Assembly (NCBI GenBank): GCA_934320845.1
Contig: CAKRFU010000008.1
Location: 1-64,000, forward strand
Length of the DNA stretch: 64,000 nucleotides
Direction: 5' to 3'
Source of the DNA: an uncultured Lachnospiraceae bacterium
Lineage (GTDB): Bacteria > Bacillota > Clostridia > Lachnospirales > Lachnospiraceae
Below the pieces are notes generated by a model. That model did not search any database. It was not told the DNA's origin and saw only the letters and a program-made list of their open reading frames with translations. Shown piece by piece: positions 18,361 through 27,467 of the stretch. The position numbers and the translations under genes are program-made. Numbering within the stretch: position 1 is the first letter of the stretch; the number at the start of each line of letters is the position of its first letter.

Positions 18361-18648
18361 ATGGCTTTTGTTGTAGGAGGATGGGAACATAGTATTGCAA
18401 ATATGTTTTATATACCGGCAGGAATGTTTGCAGCTTTAGACAAAAATTATCTGGACAAGGCGCAGAGTTTGTATTCTATCGGAGAAAAACAGATTGAGAG
18501 TTTTGTTTCTGTGACGGGGTTTATTTTTAATATAGTTCCTGTTATACTGGGAAATACAGTAGGAGCAATGCTTTTTTTAGCACTTCCATTATATATTGTT
18601 AATAGAAGGGGGATAACGGTAAATAAATCATCTGGAAGGGAGATTTAG
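18361..18648 (+). pseudogene. Formate/nitrite transporter, C-terminal fragment
   Basis: 95 residues matching the last third of FNT-family channels: VVGGWEHSIANMFYIPAGMFA is the helix-5 signature, followed by the final transmembrane helix (VPVILGNTVGAMLFLALPLYIV). The expected roughly 165 N-terminal residues are absent. The frame upstream of 18361 is not FNT-like and has no ribosome site. The intact channel is needed for formate or nitrite movement, so this is a 5'-deleted remnant. Confidence 0.75.
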
Positions 18649-18650
18649 TA

Positions 18651-18923
18651 ATGGCATCAGAAAAAAGCAATACATTATATAAAGAATTATTAAAAAGGGG
18701 ATTTCATGAGGAACTTTGTAAGGAGATAGCATATAAGTATATGAATACGGACTATACAGCAACAAGAATGCTGGGTTATCTTTATCGCATAAATTATCTG
18801 AGTGAGGAAATGCTTATTGACGAAATGCTGGCGATTTTAGAAGACCGTGAAAGATTTCGCAAAAAACATGAAATGGAAGAAGCGCAGGCAGCTATAAACA
18901 AAGTTTATAATGAGGGAATTTAG
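18651..18923 (+). CDS. Small helical protein, unknown
   Basis: 90 residues, charged and apparently all-helical (LYKELLKRGFHEELCKEIAYKYMNTDYTATRMLGYLYRI), ending in a coiled-coil-like stretch rich in Glu/Lys. It starts 2 bp after the FNT remnant, with AAGGGAG at about 18638-18644 as ribosome site. I do not recognise the family. It was probably once co-transcribed with the transporter, so it may now be poorly expressed. Confidence 0.55.
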   Translation: MASEKSNTLYKELLKRGFHEELCKEIAYKYMNTDYTATRMLGYLYRINYLSEEMLIDEMLAILEDRERFRKKHEMEEAQAAINKVYNEGI

Positions 18924-18954
18924 TAGAGTTTATAATATTTAAAAACTAAAGGAT

Positions 18955-19059
18955 ATGATAGGAAATTATTGTCTTGCAGCAGGCATGAATGAGCATCTGG
19001 CAAAACCGCTTCAGATGGATATGGTTATAGAGACTATTGCGAAGTGCTGTAGTGAATAG
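18955..19059 (+). pseudogene. Response-regulator receiver domain, C-terminal scrap
   Basis: The frame encodes CLAAGMNEHLAKPLQMDMV followed by IETIAKCC and a stop. AAGMNxHLAKP is the hallmark of the last strand and helix of receiver domains in hybrid histidine kinases, including the invariant Lys and Pro. Only 34 residues remain, so the domain is non-functional. It adds to the decayed appearance of 18.3-19.06 kb. Confidence 0.7.
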
Positions 19060-19094
19060 GCATGTAAGGATATATAAAGAAATGGAATGATGAT

Positions 19095-21215
19095 ATGAAA
19101 CTGGAATTTGCAAAAACTATGCGTAGTTATAAAAAAGAGAACATTATAAAAGACATAATCACAGGAATTATTATTATGGCGGTTTCAATACCTATCTCAA
19201 TGGGATATGCACAGATAGCGGGACTGCCGGCAGTTTACGGACTCTACGGTTCAGTATTTCCTATTATAATGTTTGCTTTATTGTCTACATCACCGCAGTT
19301 TGTATTCGGTGTAGATGCAGCTCCGGCGGCACTTGTCGGTTCTGCACTTATTGGATTTGGGATAGAAAGCGGTTCAGATGAAGCGTTAAAAGCGGTTCCG
19401 CTAATCACTTTTTTTGTAGCGGTATGGCTTTTGGCATTTTATATTATGAAAGCGGGAAAGCTTGTTAATTACATATCAGCCCCTGTTATGGGAGGTTTCA
19501 TCACAGGTATATGTACTACAATAATATTGATGCAGGTTCCTAAATTACTCGGCGGCTCTGCAGGAACAGGTGAATTTCCTGAACTTGCAGAGCATATCGC
19601 AGAGGTTATGCATCATATAAATATACCGTCAGTAATTTTTGGAGTTTTGGCTCTGATTATATTGACCGTATCCAAAAAGCTTGTGCCGAAGTTTCCAATG
19701 GCTGTAGTGCTTATGGGAGCAGGTGCGGTCATGACATATTTTCTGCCTGTAAGAGAATATGGAATAAAGACTCTCGATAAAGTAAATACAGGACTTCCAC
19801 GGTGGGCACTGCCTGATTTTTTTGTATTGCCATTAAAGGATGTGATTATCGTCAGTTTGTCCGTGTCAGTTGTTATTATTGCGGAGACACTTCTTGCAGA
19901 AAACAATTTTGCACAGAAAAACGGATACAGAATAAATGACAATCAGGAAATACTTGCATTTTCGATAGGAAATCTGGCAGCGGCATTTACAGGATGCTGT
20001 CCTATAAACGGTTCAGTATCAAGAACAGCAATGGGTGAGCAGTATCAGGGCAAGACACAGCTTATGGGAATTGTGGCAGGAATTTCAATGATGTTTTTGC
20101 TGTTATTTGGAACAGGTTTTATTGGTTATCTTCCGGTTCCGATACTTACTGCCATTGTTATCTCTGCGCTGGCGGGTGCAACAGAGTTTGAACTGGCATT
20201 TCGATTGTGGAAAGTGAGCAGGACAGAATGCCTGATTTTTGTAGGCGCATTTATGGGCGTGCTTTTTCTTGGAACGATAAATGGAGTTCTTATCGGTATA
20301 ATATTATCTTTCTCTGAAATGATAATCCGTACTTCTAAGCCGGCAAGATGTTTTTTGGGAATACAGCCGGGACACAGACATTTTCGTGATTTGCAGGAAG
20401 GCAGGCAGATACATGCTATAGAGGGTGTGATTATTTATCGGTTCAGCAGTAATCTTTTTTTTGCCAATGTGCAGATATTACAGAGAGATATAGAGGATAA
20501 TATAAAAGATGACACAAAGGCGGTTATTATTGATGCCAGTGCTATCGGGAGTATTGATATAACGGCGGCAGACAGACTTGCAATATTATATAGGAGTTTG
20601 AAAGAAAAAGGAATAAAATTTTATATAACTGAGCACATTGCCGATTTAAACGAACAAATGAGAAAACTTGGCATAGGTTATCTGGTAGAAGCCGGATGTG
20701 CGAGAAGGACAATACATATTGCGTTAAAAGATATGGAGATAAACCGCCCGTACCCGCTGGAGGGCGGAATAGATAACGATGAGATAAGCGTTTCTAAAAA
20801 AAGGGCAGATAACCGTGTACAGGAATTTGTATGGGCATTTGGCAGACATGCGGAAGAGGAAATTGAGAAGCAGATAGCAAATCAGATAAAACAGCTTAAA
20901 AATGAAAACGGAGATGTAGAGAAATTGTTACACGGTTTGTGGACGCATATGGAGGAACTTGATCAGGATGAATGGCTTGAGCATCTTGAGGAGCACTTGA
21001 AAGAGATTGTAAATATATCGGGCAAAGATGAACAGACGCTTGCGGCGAAACTTGAGGCTCACAGAACAGAAGTTTACGAGAGAATTGCATCGCAGCATCC
21101 GGAACTTGCCAAGCGTTTTAAAGAGAGACGTCATGTTCTTGATGAACATTTGAAAGAGCGCAGACCTGAGGTTTACGAACTTGTCATGAAATTGCGAAGC
21201 AGGAAGGATATATGA
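19095..21215 (+). CDS. SulP-family anion permease with STAS domain and helical tail
   Basis: A 706-residue SLC26/SulP transporter. Residues 1-410 hold the membrane core (SMGYAQIAGLPAVYGLYGS is the signature near residue 35). About 425-555 form the STAS domain (VIIDASAIGSIDITAADRL). The final 150 residues (about 560-706) are an unusual highly charged, predicted helical region with repeated motifs such as EELDQDEWLEHLEEHLKEI and ERRHVLDEHLKERRPEVYEL. Substrates in the family include sulfate, bicarbonate and dicarboxylates; none can be chosen. It is followed 1 bp after the stop by a 78-bp palindromic repeat. Confidence 0.88.
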   Translation: MKLEFAKTMRSYKKENIIKDIITGIIIMAVSIPISMGYAQIAGLPAVYGLYGSVFPIIMFALLSTSPQFVFGVDAAPAALVGSALIGFGIESGSDEALKAVPLITFFVAVWLLAFYIMKAGKLVNYISAPVMGGFITGICTTIILMQVPKLLGGSAGTGEFPELAEHIAEVMHHINIPSVIFGVLALIILTVSKKLVPKFPMAVVLMGAGAVMTYFLPVREYGIKTLDKVNTGLPRWALPDFFVLPLKDVIIVSLSVSVVIIAETLLAENNFAQKNGYRINDNQEILAFSIGNLAAAFTGCCPINGSVSRTAMGEQYQGKTQLMGIVAGISMMFLLLFGTGFIGYLPVPILTAIVISALAGATEFELAFRLWKVSRTECLIFVGAFMGVLFLGTINGVLIGIILSFSEMIIRTSKPARCFLGIQPGHRHFRDLQEGRQIHAIEGVIIYRFSSNLFFANVQILQRDIEDNIKDDTKAVIIDASAIGSIDITAADRLAILYRSLKEKGIKFYITEHIADLNEQMRKLGIGYLVEAGCARRTIHIALKDMEINRPYPLEGGIDNDEISVSKKRADNRVQEFVWAFGRHAEEEIEKQIANQIKQLKNENGDVEKLLHGLWTHMEELDQDEWLEHLEEHLKEIVNISGKDEQTLAAKLEAHRTEVYERIASQHPELAKRFKERRHVLDEHLKERRPEVYELVMKLRSRKDI

Positions 21216-21216
21216 T

Positions 21217-21294
21217 ATGATGTAATGGTCAAAAGCAGATAGCAATGCATGTTTACATACAAATTGCTATCTGGTGGTTTGACCTCAACATCAT
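21217..21294. repeat. 78-bp palindromic MITE-like repeat, copy 1
   Basis: Ends are ATGATGT (21217-21223) and ACATCAT (21288-21294). Nested inverted arms follow: GGTCAAA with TTTGACC, and AGATAGCAAT with ATTGCTATCT. Copy 2 is at 53299-53369 with about 90 percent identity by eye over its core. It carries no coding sequence and would form a long hairpin in RNA, possibly acting as a 3' stabiliser or terminator for the SulP transcript. Confidence 0.8.
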
Positions 21295-21347
21295 AATATA
21301 AAATTAATAAATAAAAAGAATTGTCTGAAAGATGAAAGGAGAAGTTT

Positions 21348-22721
21348 ATGGGACTTATTAGAGCAATGGGAGGTGCTGTCGGAGGAACTTTGGCAGACCA
21401 GTGGAAAGAATATTTTTATTGTGAAGCTATGGATGCAGATGTACTTGTGTGCAAGGGACAAAAAAGAGTTTCAGGCAGAAGCAGCAACACAAAAGGGAGT
21501 GAAAATATTATCACAAACGGTTCAGTTGTTGCAGTAAATGAAGGTCAATGTATGATAATCGTTGAGCAGGGCAAGGTCGTTGAACTATGCTCAGAACCTG
21601 GCGAATTTGTGTACGATACTTCTACAGAACCGTCTATATTTGAGGGAAAACTCAGCAAATCAATAAAAGAAGTTTTTGCCACAATCGGAAAGCGTTTTAC
21701 ATTTGGCGGGGATACGGCAAAAGACCAGCGGATATATTACTTTAATACAAAAGAAATTATCGGAAATAAATATGGAACACCTAATCCGGTGCCTTTCAGG
21801 GTTGTAGACAATAACATAGGTCTGGACGTGGATATTTCCATCAGGTGCAATGGCGAGTATTCATATAAGATAGTAAATCCTATATTATTCTATACAAATG
21901 TATGTGGAAATGTTGAGGAAGAATATGAGAGAAGCGAAATTGACAGCATGCTTAAAACAGAGCTTCTCACGGCACTTCAGCCGGCGTTTGCAAAAATATC
22001 CGATATGGGTATACGATATAGTGCACTTCCGGGTCATACAATGGAAATCGCAGATGCATTGAATGCCGTTCTTTCAAAAAAATGGGCAGACCTTAGAGGT
22101 ATTGAGGTAGCTTCTTTTGGTATCAATTCTGTTACAGCATCAAAAGAGGATGAGGAAATGATTAAGCAGCTTCAAAAGACGGCTGTTTTGCAAAATCCGA
22201 ATATGGCGGCGGCAACACTTGTAGGAGCGCAGGGTGAAGCCATGAAAGCTGCTGCTTCTAATCCTAACGGAGCGATGGCAGGATTTATGGGAATGGGTAT
22301 GGTTCAAAATTCAATGGGAACAGATGCACAGAGCCTTTTTGCGATGGGACAGCAGCAGAAGATGCAGCAGCAAAATCAGGCACAGCATCCGGCAGCACAG
22401 GCAGGGCAGCCGGGGCAGAATAATGAGGCGGCTTCAAATGAAGTTTCCGGCAGCTGGGTATGTGAATGTGGAACATCAAATACAGGAAAATTCTGTGTTG
22501 AGTGTGGTAAACCCAAGCCACAGCCTGTACAGGGCTGGGTTTGCAGCTGTGGTACGGTAAACAAGGGAAAATTCTGCATGGAATGTGGTGCGAAGAAACC
22601 GGCGGAAGCACCTCTGTACAAATGTGATAAATGCGGATGGGAGCCTGATGACCCTAAAAATCCACCGAAATTTTGTCCTGAGTGCGGAGATCCTTTTGAT
22701 GACAATGATATTCAGAAATGA
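21348..22721 (+). CDS. SPFH-domain protein with C-terminal zinc ribbons, YdjI-like
   Basis: 457 residues. The N-terminal two thirds match the SPFH/virion-core-like family to which Bacillus subtilis YdjI belongs (GGAVGGTLADQWKEYFYCEAMDADVLVCKG start; band-like core 35-250). A Gln/Met/Ala-rich linker follows (about 320-365), then three zinc-ribbon-type CxxC pairs (CECGTSNTGKFCVECG, CSCGTVNKGKFCMECG, CDKCGWEP with CPECGD). It is probably a membrane-associated scaffold. It begins an operon with the zinc-ribbon and TPM genes, the same three families as Bacillus ydjI, ydjG and ydjH of the envelope-stress pspA-ydjGHI operon. No pspA is present here. Confidence 0.82.
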   Translation: MGLIRAMGGAVGGTLADQWKEYFYCEAMDADVLVCKGQKRVSGRSSNTKGSENIITNGSVVAVNEGQCMIIVEQGKVVELCSEPGEFVYDTSTEPSIFEGKLSKSIKEVFATIGKRFTFGGDTAKDQRIYYFNTKEIIGNKYGTPNPVPFRVVDNNIGLDVDISIRCNGEYSYKIVNPILFYTNVCGNVEEEYERSEIDSMLKTELLTALQPAFAKISDMGIRYSALPGHTMEIADALNAVLSKKWADLRGIEVASFGINSVTASKEDEEMIKQLQKTAVLQNPNMAAATLVGAQGEAMKAAASNPNGAMAGFMGMGMVQNSMGTDAQSLFAMGQQQKMQQQNQAQHPAAQAGQPGQNNEAASNEVSGSWVCECGTSNTGKFCVECGKPKPQPVQGWVCSCGTVNKGKFCMECGAKKPAEAPLYKCDKCGWEPDDPKNPPKFCPECGDPFDDNDIQK

Positions 22722-22729
22722 GGTTAATT

Positions 22730-23803
22730 ATGGATGATACAATAGCTTATAAATGCCCTTGCTGCGGTGCTGCTCTTGTGTGGGGAAGCAAAGAACAGGA
22801 GCTTGTTTGCGAGTATTGCGACAATACTTTCACAGAAGCGCAGTTAAAAGAAATTCTTGAGGAAGAAAATAAAAAAGTTCAGGAAGTAAATGCAGCGTGG
22901 AATGAGGAAGAACAGGAGCAGGAAGAAATTCAACTGAATGGCATGAAGGTTCATATATGCCAGTCATGTGGCGGAGAGATTATCGGTGACGAAAATTCAG
23001 TTGCTACAGAGTGTGTATATTGTGGCAGTCCGACAATTCTTACCGAAAATATTTCAGGAGTAAACAGACCAAAATATATTATTCCATTTAAAATGGATAA
23101 GAAAACTGCTAAAGAAAGATTAAAAGAATTTTATAAGGGAAAGCGTTTGCTGCCAAAAGAATTTTCTAATAAAAAGCATATTGACAGCATAAAGGGGGTG
23201 TATGTCCCATTTTGGCTTTTTGACTGTGATGCCGATGCAGATATTACATATAAAGCGAACAGGACACATTTTTGGAGTGATTCAAATTATGATTATACGA
23301 AAACTGACCATTATATGTTAAAAAGAAAGGGAAAACTGTCGTTTGAAAAAATACCTGTCGATGCTTCAAGTAAGATGGATGATGCATATATGGATTCGAT
23401 AGAGCCGTTTAATTATAAACAGCTTGTGGAGTTTTCAGAAAAATATCTTTCAGGTTATTATGCCGATAAATATGATGTTTCTCTTGATGCGAGTGCACCA
23501 AGAGCGAATGAACGCGTGAAAAGGAGTACAGAAGACAGGTTTCGTGATACCGTTCATGGATATGAGTCGGTTTTCGCTGAAAGCAGCAGGATAAATGTAA
23601 AAAACGGAAAAGCAGAATATACCATGTTACCGGTATGGCTGCTCAGCAAGAAATACAAAGATAAGATATACACATTTGCCATGAATGGCCAGACAGGAAA
23701 AATTGTCGGAGAACTTCCTATAGATAAGAGCAAAGCCTTTAAGTATTTTTTTGGAATAACAGCGGCTGTATTTGCCGTGTTACAGATATTTGTCTGGATA
23801 TAG
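22730..23803 (+). CDS. TFIIB-type zinc-ribbon membrane protein, YdjG-like
   Basis: About 357 residues from ATG 22730. Two zinc ribbons stand at the N-terminus (CPCCGAAL with CEYCDNTF, then CQSCGGEI with CVYCGSP). A middle domain follows (YIIPFKMDKKTAKERLKEFYKGKRLLPKEF; GVYVPFWLFDCDADADITY), and one transmembrane helix lies at the extreme C-terminus (YFFGITAAVFAVLQIFVWI). ATG 22718 overlaps the previous stop (ATGA), but GAGG at 22720 favours 22730. It likely works with the neighbouring SPFH and TPM proteins at the membrane. Confidence 0.82.
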   Translation: MDDTIAYKCPCCGAALVWGSKEQELVCEYCDNTFTEAQLKEILEEENKKVQEVNAAWNEEEQEQEEIQLNGMKVHICQSCGGEIIGDENSVATECVYCGSPTILTENISGVNRPKYIIPFKMDKKTAKERLKEFYKGKRLLPKEFSNKKHIDSIKGVYVPFWLFDCDADADITYKANRTHFWSDSNYDYTKTDHYMLKRKGKLSFEKIPVDASSKMDDAYMDSIEPFNYKQLVEFSEKYLSGYYADKYDVSLDASAPRANERVKRSTEDRFRDTVHGYESVFAESSRINVKNGKAEYTMLPVWLLSKKYKDKIYTFAMNGQTGKIVGELPIDKSKAFKYFFGITAAVFAVLQIFVWI

Positions 23804-23816
23804 GAGGGGATAAAGC

Positions 23817-24692
23817 ATGGAAAATAAATTTAGAGAGAGCGTTATTAGCACAGCGTTGAAGAGAAATTTAAACTTAAAATTATCTTCATTGAAGAAGTTT
23901 ATGTTTCTTGTTGTGTCTGTCTGCATTATGGTATTTTTAGTTGATTTTTTAATAAGCAGTGCAGCTGAGAAAAGCTATGTGATAGATGAGGCAGGTCTTA
24001 TAAGTGTATCTGATGAGAAAAAACTAAGTGAAAAAGTAAGAGATATTCAGAAAGAAAAATTTGATGTTGTTATTTTGACGGTTAAATCATTGGATGGAAA
24101 AAGTGCACAGGATTATGCGGATGACTATTATGATTATAATGGTTACGGAATAGACAGTGAAAAGAGCGGTGTGCTTTTTCTTGTAAGTAAGGGTGACAGA
24201 AAATATCATATTTCTACAACGGGTGCTGCAATCAAAGCATTTACAGATTATGGCATAGGGTGCATAAAAGATGAGATCAAACCATATTTATCTGACGGAG
24301 AGTATTTTGACGCATCTGATAAATTTCTGGATATGTCTAAAGATTTTGTTGAGTCATATAAAGATGGCAAGCCGTATGATACTGACAATCCTTATAAGGA
24401 AAAAACAGATTATATTATATTAGAAATTATAGCTTTTGTTATAGCACTTGTCATAGCAGGTATCAGTGTTGCAATAATGAGATTTAGGATGAATACGGCT
24501 AAACCTAAGAAAACGGCGGCGGAGTACATAAAAAAAGGTTCATTTAAACTTAAAAGTGAAAAAGATATTTTTATGTATTCAAGCGTAACAAAAACAGCGA
24601 AACCAAAAGATGACGATGTTTCCGCAGGAGGAAGCACGACGCATACAAGCAGCAGTGGAAGCACACATGGCGGTGGTGGCGGAAGTTTTTAA
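23817..24692 (+). CDS. TPM-domain membrane protein, YdjH/YgcG-like
   Basis: 291 residues with an internal signal/anchor helix (about 27-45), an extracytoplasmic TPM domain (VIDEAGLISVSDEKKLSEKV to about residue 180), a second transmembrane helix (about 200-222) and a cytoplasmic tail ending in a Gly/Ser-rich low-complexity segment (GSTHGGGGGSF). This is the usual TPM-plus-glycine-tail architecture of YgcG/YdjH proteins. Third gene of the SPFH/zinc-ribbon/TPM operon, 13 bp after its neighbour with AGGAGGGG as ribosome site. Confidence 0.82.
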   Translation: MENKFRESVISTALKRNLNLKLSSLKKFMFLVVSVCIMVFLVDFLISSAAEKSYVIDEAGLISVSDEKKLSEKVRDIQKEKFDVVILTVKSLDGKSAQDYADDYYDYNGYGIDSEKSGVLFLVSKGDRKYHISTTGAAIKAFTDYGIGCIKDEIKPYLSDGEYFDASDKFLDMSKDFVESYKDGKPYDTDNPYKEKTDYIILEIIAFVIALVIAGISVAIMRFRMNTAKPKKTAAEYIKKGSFKLKSEKDIFMYSSVTKTAKPKDDDVSAGGSTTHTSSSGSTHGGGGGSF

Positions 24693-24775
24693 AGCAAAGA
24701 GCCAAGAAAACGCTGAACTTCTAGCTTCATGTGTAGTTCATTATAAATAAATAATAGCTTAATTTAAAAACAGAG

Positions 24776-24870
24776 ATTGATATAGACTTTTTTGGCAAAT
24801 GGAAAGTTTATATCAATTTTTGCGTTAAATAGTCATATTGAAATTAAAAAGTTATTATTTTACGACTTAA
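24776..24870. repeat. Dispersed repeat copy B with inverted arms
   Basis: ATTGATATAGACTTT (24776-24790) is the inverted partner of AAAGTTTATATCAAT (24803-24817), with one mismatch and a 12-nt gap. The right arm plus the following 30 or so bases match copy A at 103-150. The joined arms look like an empty-element or MITE scar. No coding sequence was recognised in the 243-nt gap 24693-24935. Confidence 0.55.
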
Positions 24871-24935
24871 TTTGACATTTTTGAAAATTTGGTATATAGT
24901 TTCTTGCTGCTTACATTGTACTAAATGGAGGAAAG

Positions 24936-26288
24936 ATGATGAAATATTTTACGGGGTATGAATTGTTGTGGATTTTCTTTGTTTACTCATTTCTTGGGTG
25001 GGTATTGGAAACTGCGGCAACAACCTTAAAACAGCGTAAGTTTGCAAACAGAGGACTTGTAAACGGACCGTTTTGTGTTATATATGGAATTACAGTGGTA
25101 CTTATGTCTGTCGGTCTGCAGGAACTGAGTGGTATATGGCTGTTTTTGTTTGCGACAGTTTATGCGACTGTGGCAGAGTGGATAAGCGGTCATCTGATAG
25201 AAAAGATATTCCATGAAAGATGGTGGGATTATTCAAAGCGAAAGAGAAATCTTGACGGCTACATATGTGTCTCAGCATCAGTTTTCTGGGGATTGCTTGG
25301 TTATATAGCGGTTCGTTTTGGAAACAGGTTTATAATGTTTCTGTTAAAAATATTACCGTACATCCTTATGAAGGTATTGCTGTTAGCATTGGTAGTGGTA
25401 ATGTTTATCGATGTTTTTGCGTCGGTTATGCTTTTGAGCGGAAAGAGCAGAAATCCCGAGAGATGGGCGGCAGCGGATGCGGGAATTGACAGAGTAAGTG
25501 TAGGTCTGCAAAGAAAGATAAATAGTTTAATAGAACGAAGAATAAGAAAAGCATATCCGAAAGCCGTAAAGACTGAGAAAATTAAAAAAGGTGATGACGG
25601 TGTATTTGCCGGTGGATGCTGTTTCTACAAAATTGTATTGTTATTTATAGTCGGAGCATTTTTGGGAGACATTACGGAGACGATATTTTGCAGAATTACG
25701 GCAGGAGTATGGATGAGCAGGAGCAGTGTCGTCTGGGGACCGTTCAGCATTGTCTGGGGACTTGCGCTTGCACTGGTTACATTGTTTTTATACAAATATA
25801 AAGACAGAAGTGAGAGCTTTTTATTTTTGACAGGTACGCTTCTTGGCGGTGCTTATGAATATCTGTGCAGTGTTTTTACGGAGATTGTATTCGGAAAAGT
25901 TTTTTGGGATTACAGTGGTATCCCATTTAATCTTGGAGGCAGGATAAATCTGTTATATTGTTTTTTCTGGGGGATAGCAGCCGTAATATGGTTTAAAAAG
26001 TTTTTTCCGAAAATCGAGATGATTATAGAAAAGATACCGCTAAAACTTGGAAAAGTAATTACTTGGTGTCTGCTTGTATTTATGGTTTGCAATATAGTTG
26101 TGTCATGTATGGCACTTGTAAGATATGATGAAAGAAGCCGTGAAAACACGGCAGTGCAGTCAAAACAGACAGAGAGCAGCAATGTGACGGTCTTAGATAA
26201 AAATTTAAAATCGTGGCAGAAATGGATGGATAAACATTATGATGATGCAAAGATGAAGAAAATTTATCCGAATGCAAAACAGAAATAA
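24936..26288 (+). CDS. Polytopic membrane protein with two PF06541-type (CmpB-like) domains
   Basis: 450 residues, about 10 hydrophobic segments. The first half contains FFVYSFLGWVLETAATTLKQ and NRGLVNGPFCVIYGI, the second GAFLGDITETIFCRI and SSVVWGPFSIVWG. These are two copies of the domain annotated as putative ABC transporter permease (PF06541). WDYS occurs in both halves. Direct evidence that this family transports anything is lacking to my knowledge. Start preceded by ATGGAGG; the downstream FUSC gene begins about 40 bp later. Confidence 0.72.
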   Translation: MMKYFTGYELLWIFFVYSFLGWVLETAATTLKQRKFANRGLVNGPFCVIYGITVVLMSVGLQELSGIWLFLFATVYATVAEWISGHLIEKIFHERWWDYSKRKRNLDGYICVSASVFWGLLGYIAVRFGNRFIMFLLKILPYILMKVLLLALVVVMFIDVFASVMLLSGKSRNPERWAAADAGIDRVSVGLQRKINSLIERRIRKAYPKAVKTEKIKKGDDGVFAGGCCFYKIVLLFIVGAFLGDITETIFCRITAGVWMSRSSVVWGPFSIVWGLALALVTLFLYKYKDRSESFLFLTGTLLGGAYEYLCSVFTEIVFGKVFWDYSGIPFNLGGRINLLYCFFWGIAAVIWFKKFFPKIEMIIEKIPLKLGKVITWCLLVFMVCNIVVSCMALVRYDERSRENTAVQSKQTESSNVTVLDKNLKSWQKWMDKHYDDAKMKKIYPNAKQK

Positions 26289-26328
26289 ACTTAACATGCA
26301 AAGAGAAATTGCAGAAATGGAGGCTATT

Positions 26329-27402
26329 ATGACATTTTATCAGGAATTACAGTTAAGTTCAGTTGGTTCAAAACAGCTTATAAAATCAACAAATGACAAA
26401 AAAGAAAAGCTGAGACACATATTGATTTACAATTTTAAGGTATATCTTGTTATGGTATTTTGTGTTGCAGTTGTAACTTTGTTCACAAAAATCACAGGAA
26501 GCGATAATAGTGTGGTAGGTGTTACTGTACTTCTTGCAGTGCTTGTGCTGAGACAGGCAGATTTTGGAATAAAAACGACACATGGTCTTATTTCGATAGC
26601 AGGCATATTTTTGATTCTTATGGCGGGACCCAGATTTACAAATACACTTGCACCGATACCGGCATTTGTGGTAAATGTAATCTGCATATTATTGCTGATG
26701 ATTTTAGGATGTCACAATGTTATAATGTATAACCACTCTACATTTGTATTGGGGTATCTTTTGCTGCAGGGATATGATGTGACCGGTCGTACATACGCAC
26801 TTCGTGTGGCAGGTTTGTTTTTTGGAATGATTTTGTGTATGTTTATTTTTTACAAAAATCAGAGAAAACGTCCTTATCAAAGAAAATTTATTGATTTATT
26901 CAAAGAATTTAATATTCACTCAGCAAGAAGCAGATGGTATGTAAGACTTTCTGTGATTGTATCAAGTGCGATGCTTATCATGTCACTTCTAGGACGTCCG
27001 AGAGCTATGTGGGCAGGAATCGCATGTATGTCGGTATGCCTTCCATTCCCGAATGATGGCATAAAGAGAGCTCCTGACAGAGGAATCTTTAATATTGTAG
27101 GATGTTTGATATTTATGGGACTTTATTTTGTTCTCCCCAAATCGCTGTATCCTTATATTGGAATGATAGGAGGAATAGGTGTCGGCTATTCGGCAGGATA
27201 TGCATGGCAGACAGTGTTTAATACATTTGGAGCATTATCTATTGCATCAGGAATTTTTGGAATGCCGATGGCAGTAATGCTCAGAATTGGAGCAAATGTA
27301 CTGGGAGCGGCATATACAATATTATGTACAAAATTATTTGGCTGGATTGTACAAATTACTGACAGCAGAAAAAATGTAAGTGCAAGTGCCGGTGGAATAT
27401 AA
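26329..27402 (+). CDS. FUSC-family (aromatic-acid exporter-like) membrane protein
   Basis: 357 residues from ATG 26329, chosen because GGAGG lies at 26319-26323. Two sets of hydrophobic helices (about 35-175 and 215-350) are separated by a basic loop (YKNQRKRPYQRKFIDLF). This matches the duplicated six-helix half of FUSC/ArAE-type proteins (VTVLLAVLVLRQADFGIKTTHG; GRPRAMWAGIACMSVCLP). The family exports aromatic or toxic compounds; substrate unknown. Likely co-transcribed with the preceding gene. Confidence 0.75.
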   Translation: MTFYQELQLSSVGSKQLIKSTNDKKEKLRHILIYNFKVYLVMVFCVAVVTLFTKITGSDNSVVGVTVLLAVLVLRQADFGIKTTHGLISIAGIFLILMAGPRFTNTLAPIPAFVVNVICILLLMILGCHNVIMYNHSTFVLGYLLLQGYDVTGRTYALRVAGLFFGMILCMFIFYKNQRKRPYQRKFIDLFKEFNIHSARSRWYVRLSVIVSSAMLIMSLLGRPRAMWAGIACMSVCLPFPNDGIKRAPDRGIFNIVGCLIFMGLYFVLPKSLYPYIGMIGGIGVGYSAGYAWQTVFNTFGALSIASGIFGMPMAVMLRIGANVLGAAYTILCTKLFGWIVQITDSRKNVSASAGGI

Positions 27403-27435
27403 TTTTTAGTGCGTACAAGAGAATATTAAAATTTT

Positions 27436-27467
27436 CCGGGGGTTTATGCATTCCCCCGGCTTTTTTT
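27436..27467. terminator. Terminator between FUSC and MATE genes
   Basis: CCGGGGG (27436-27442) and CCCCCGG (27453-27459) form a GC-only stem followed on the plus strand by CTTTTTTT. The hairpin overlaps the last codons of the convergent MATE gene. Confidence 0.8.
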
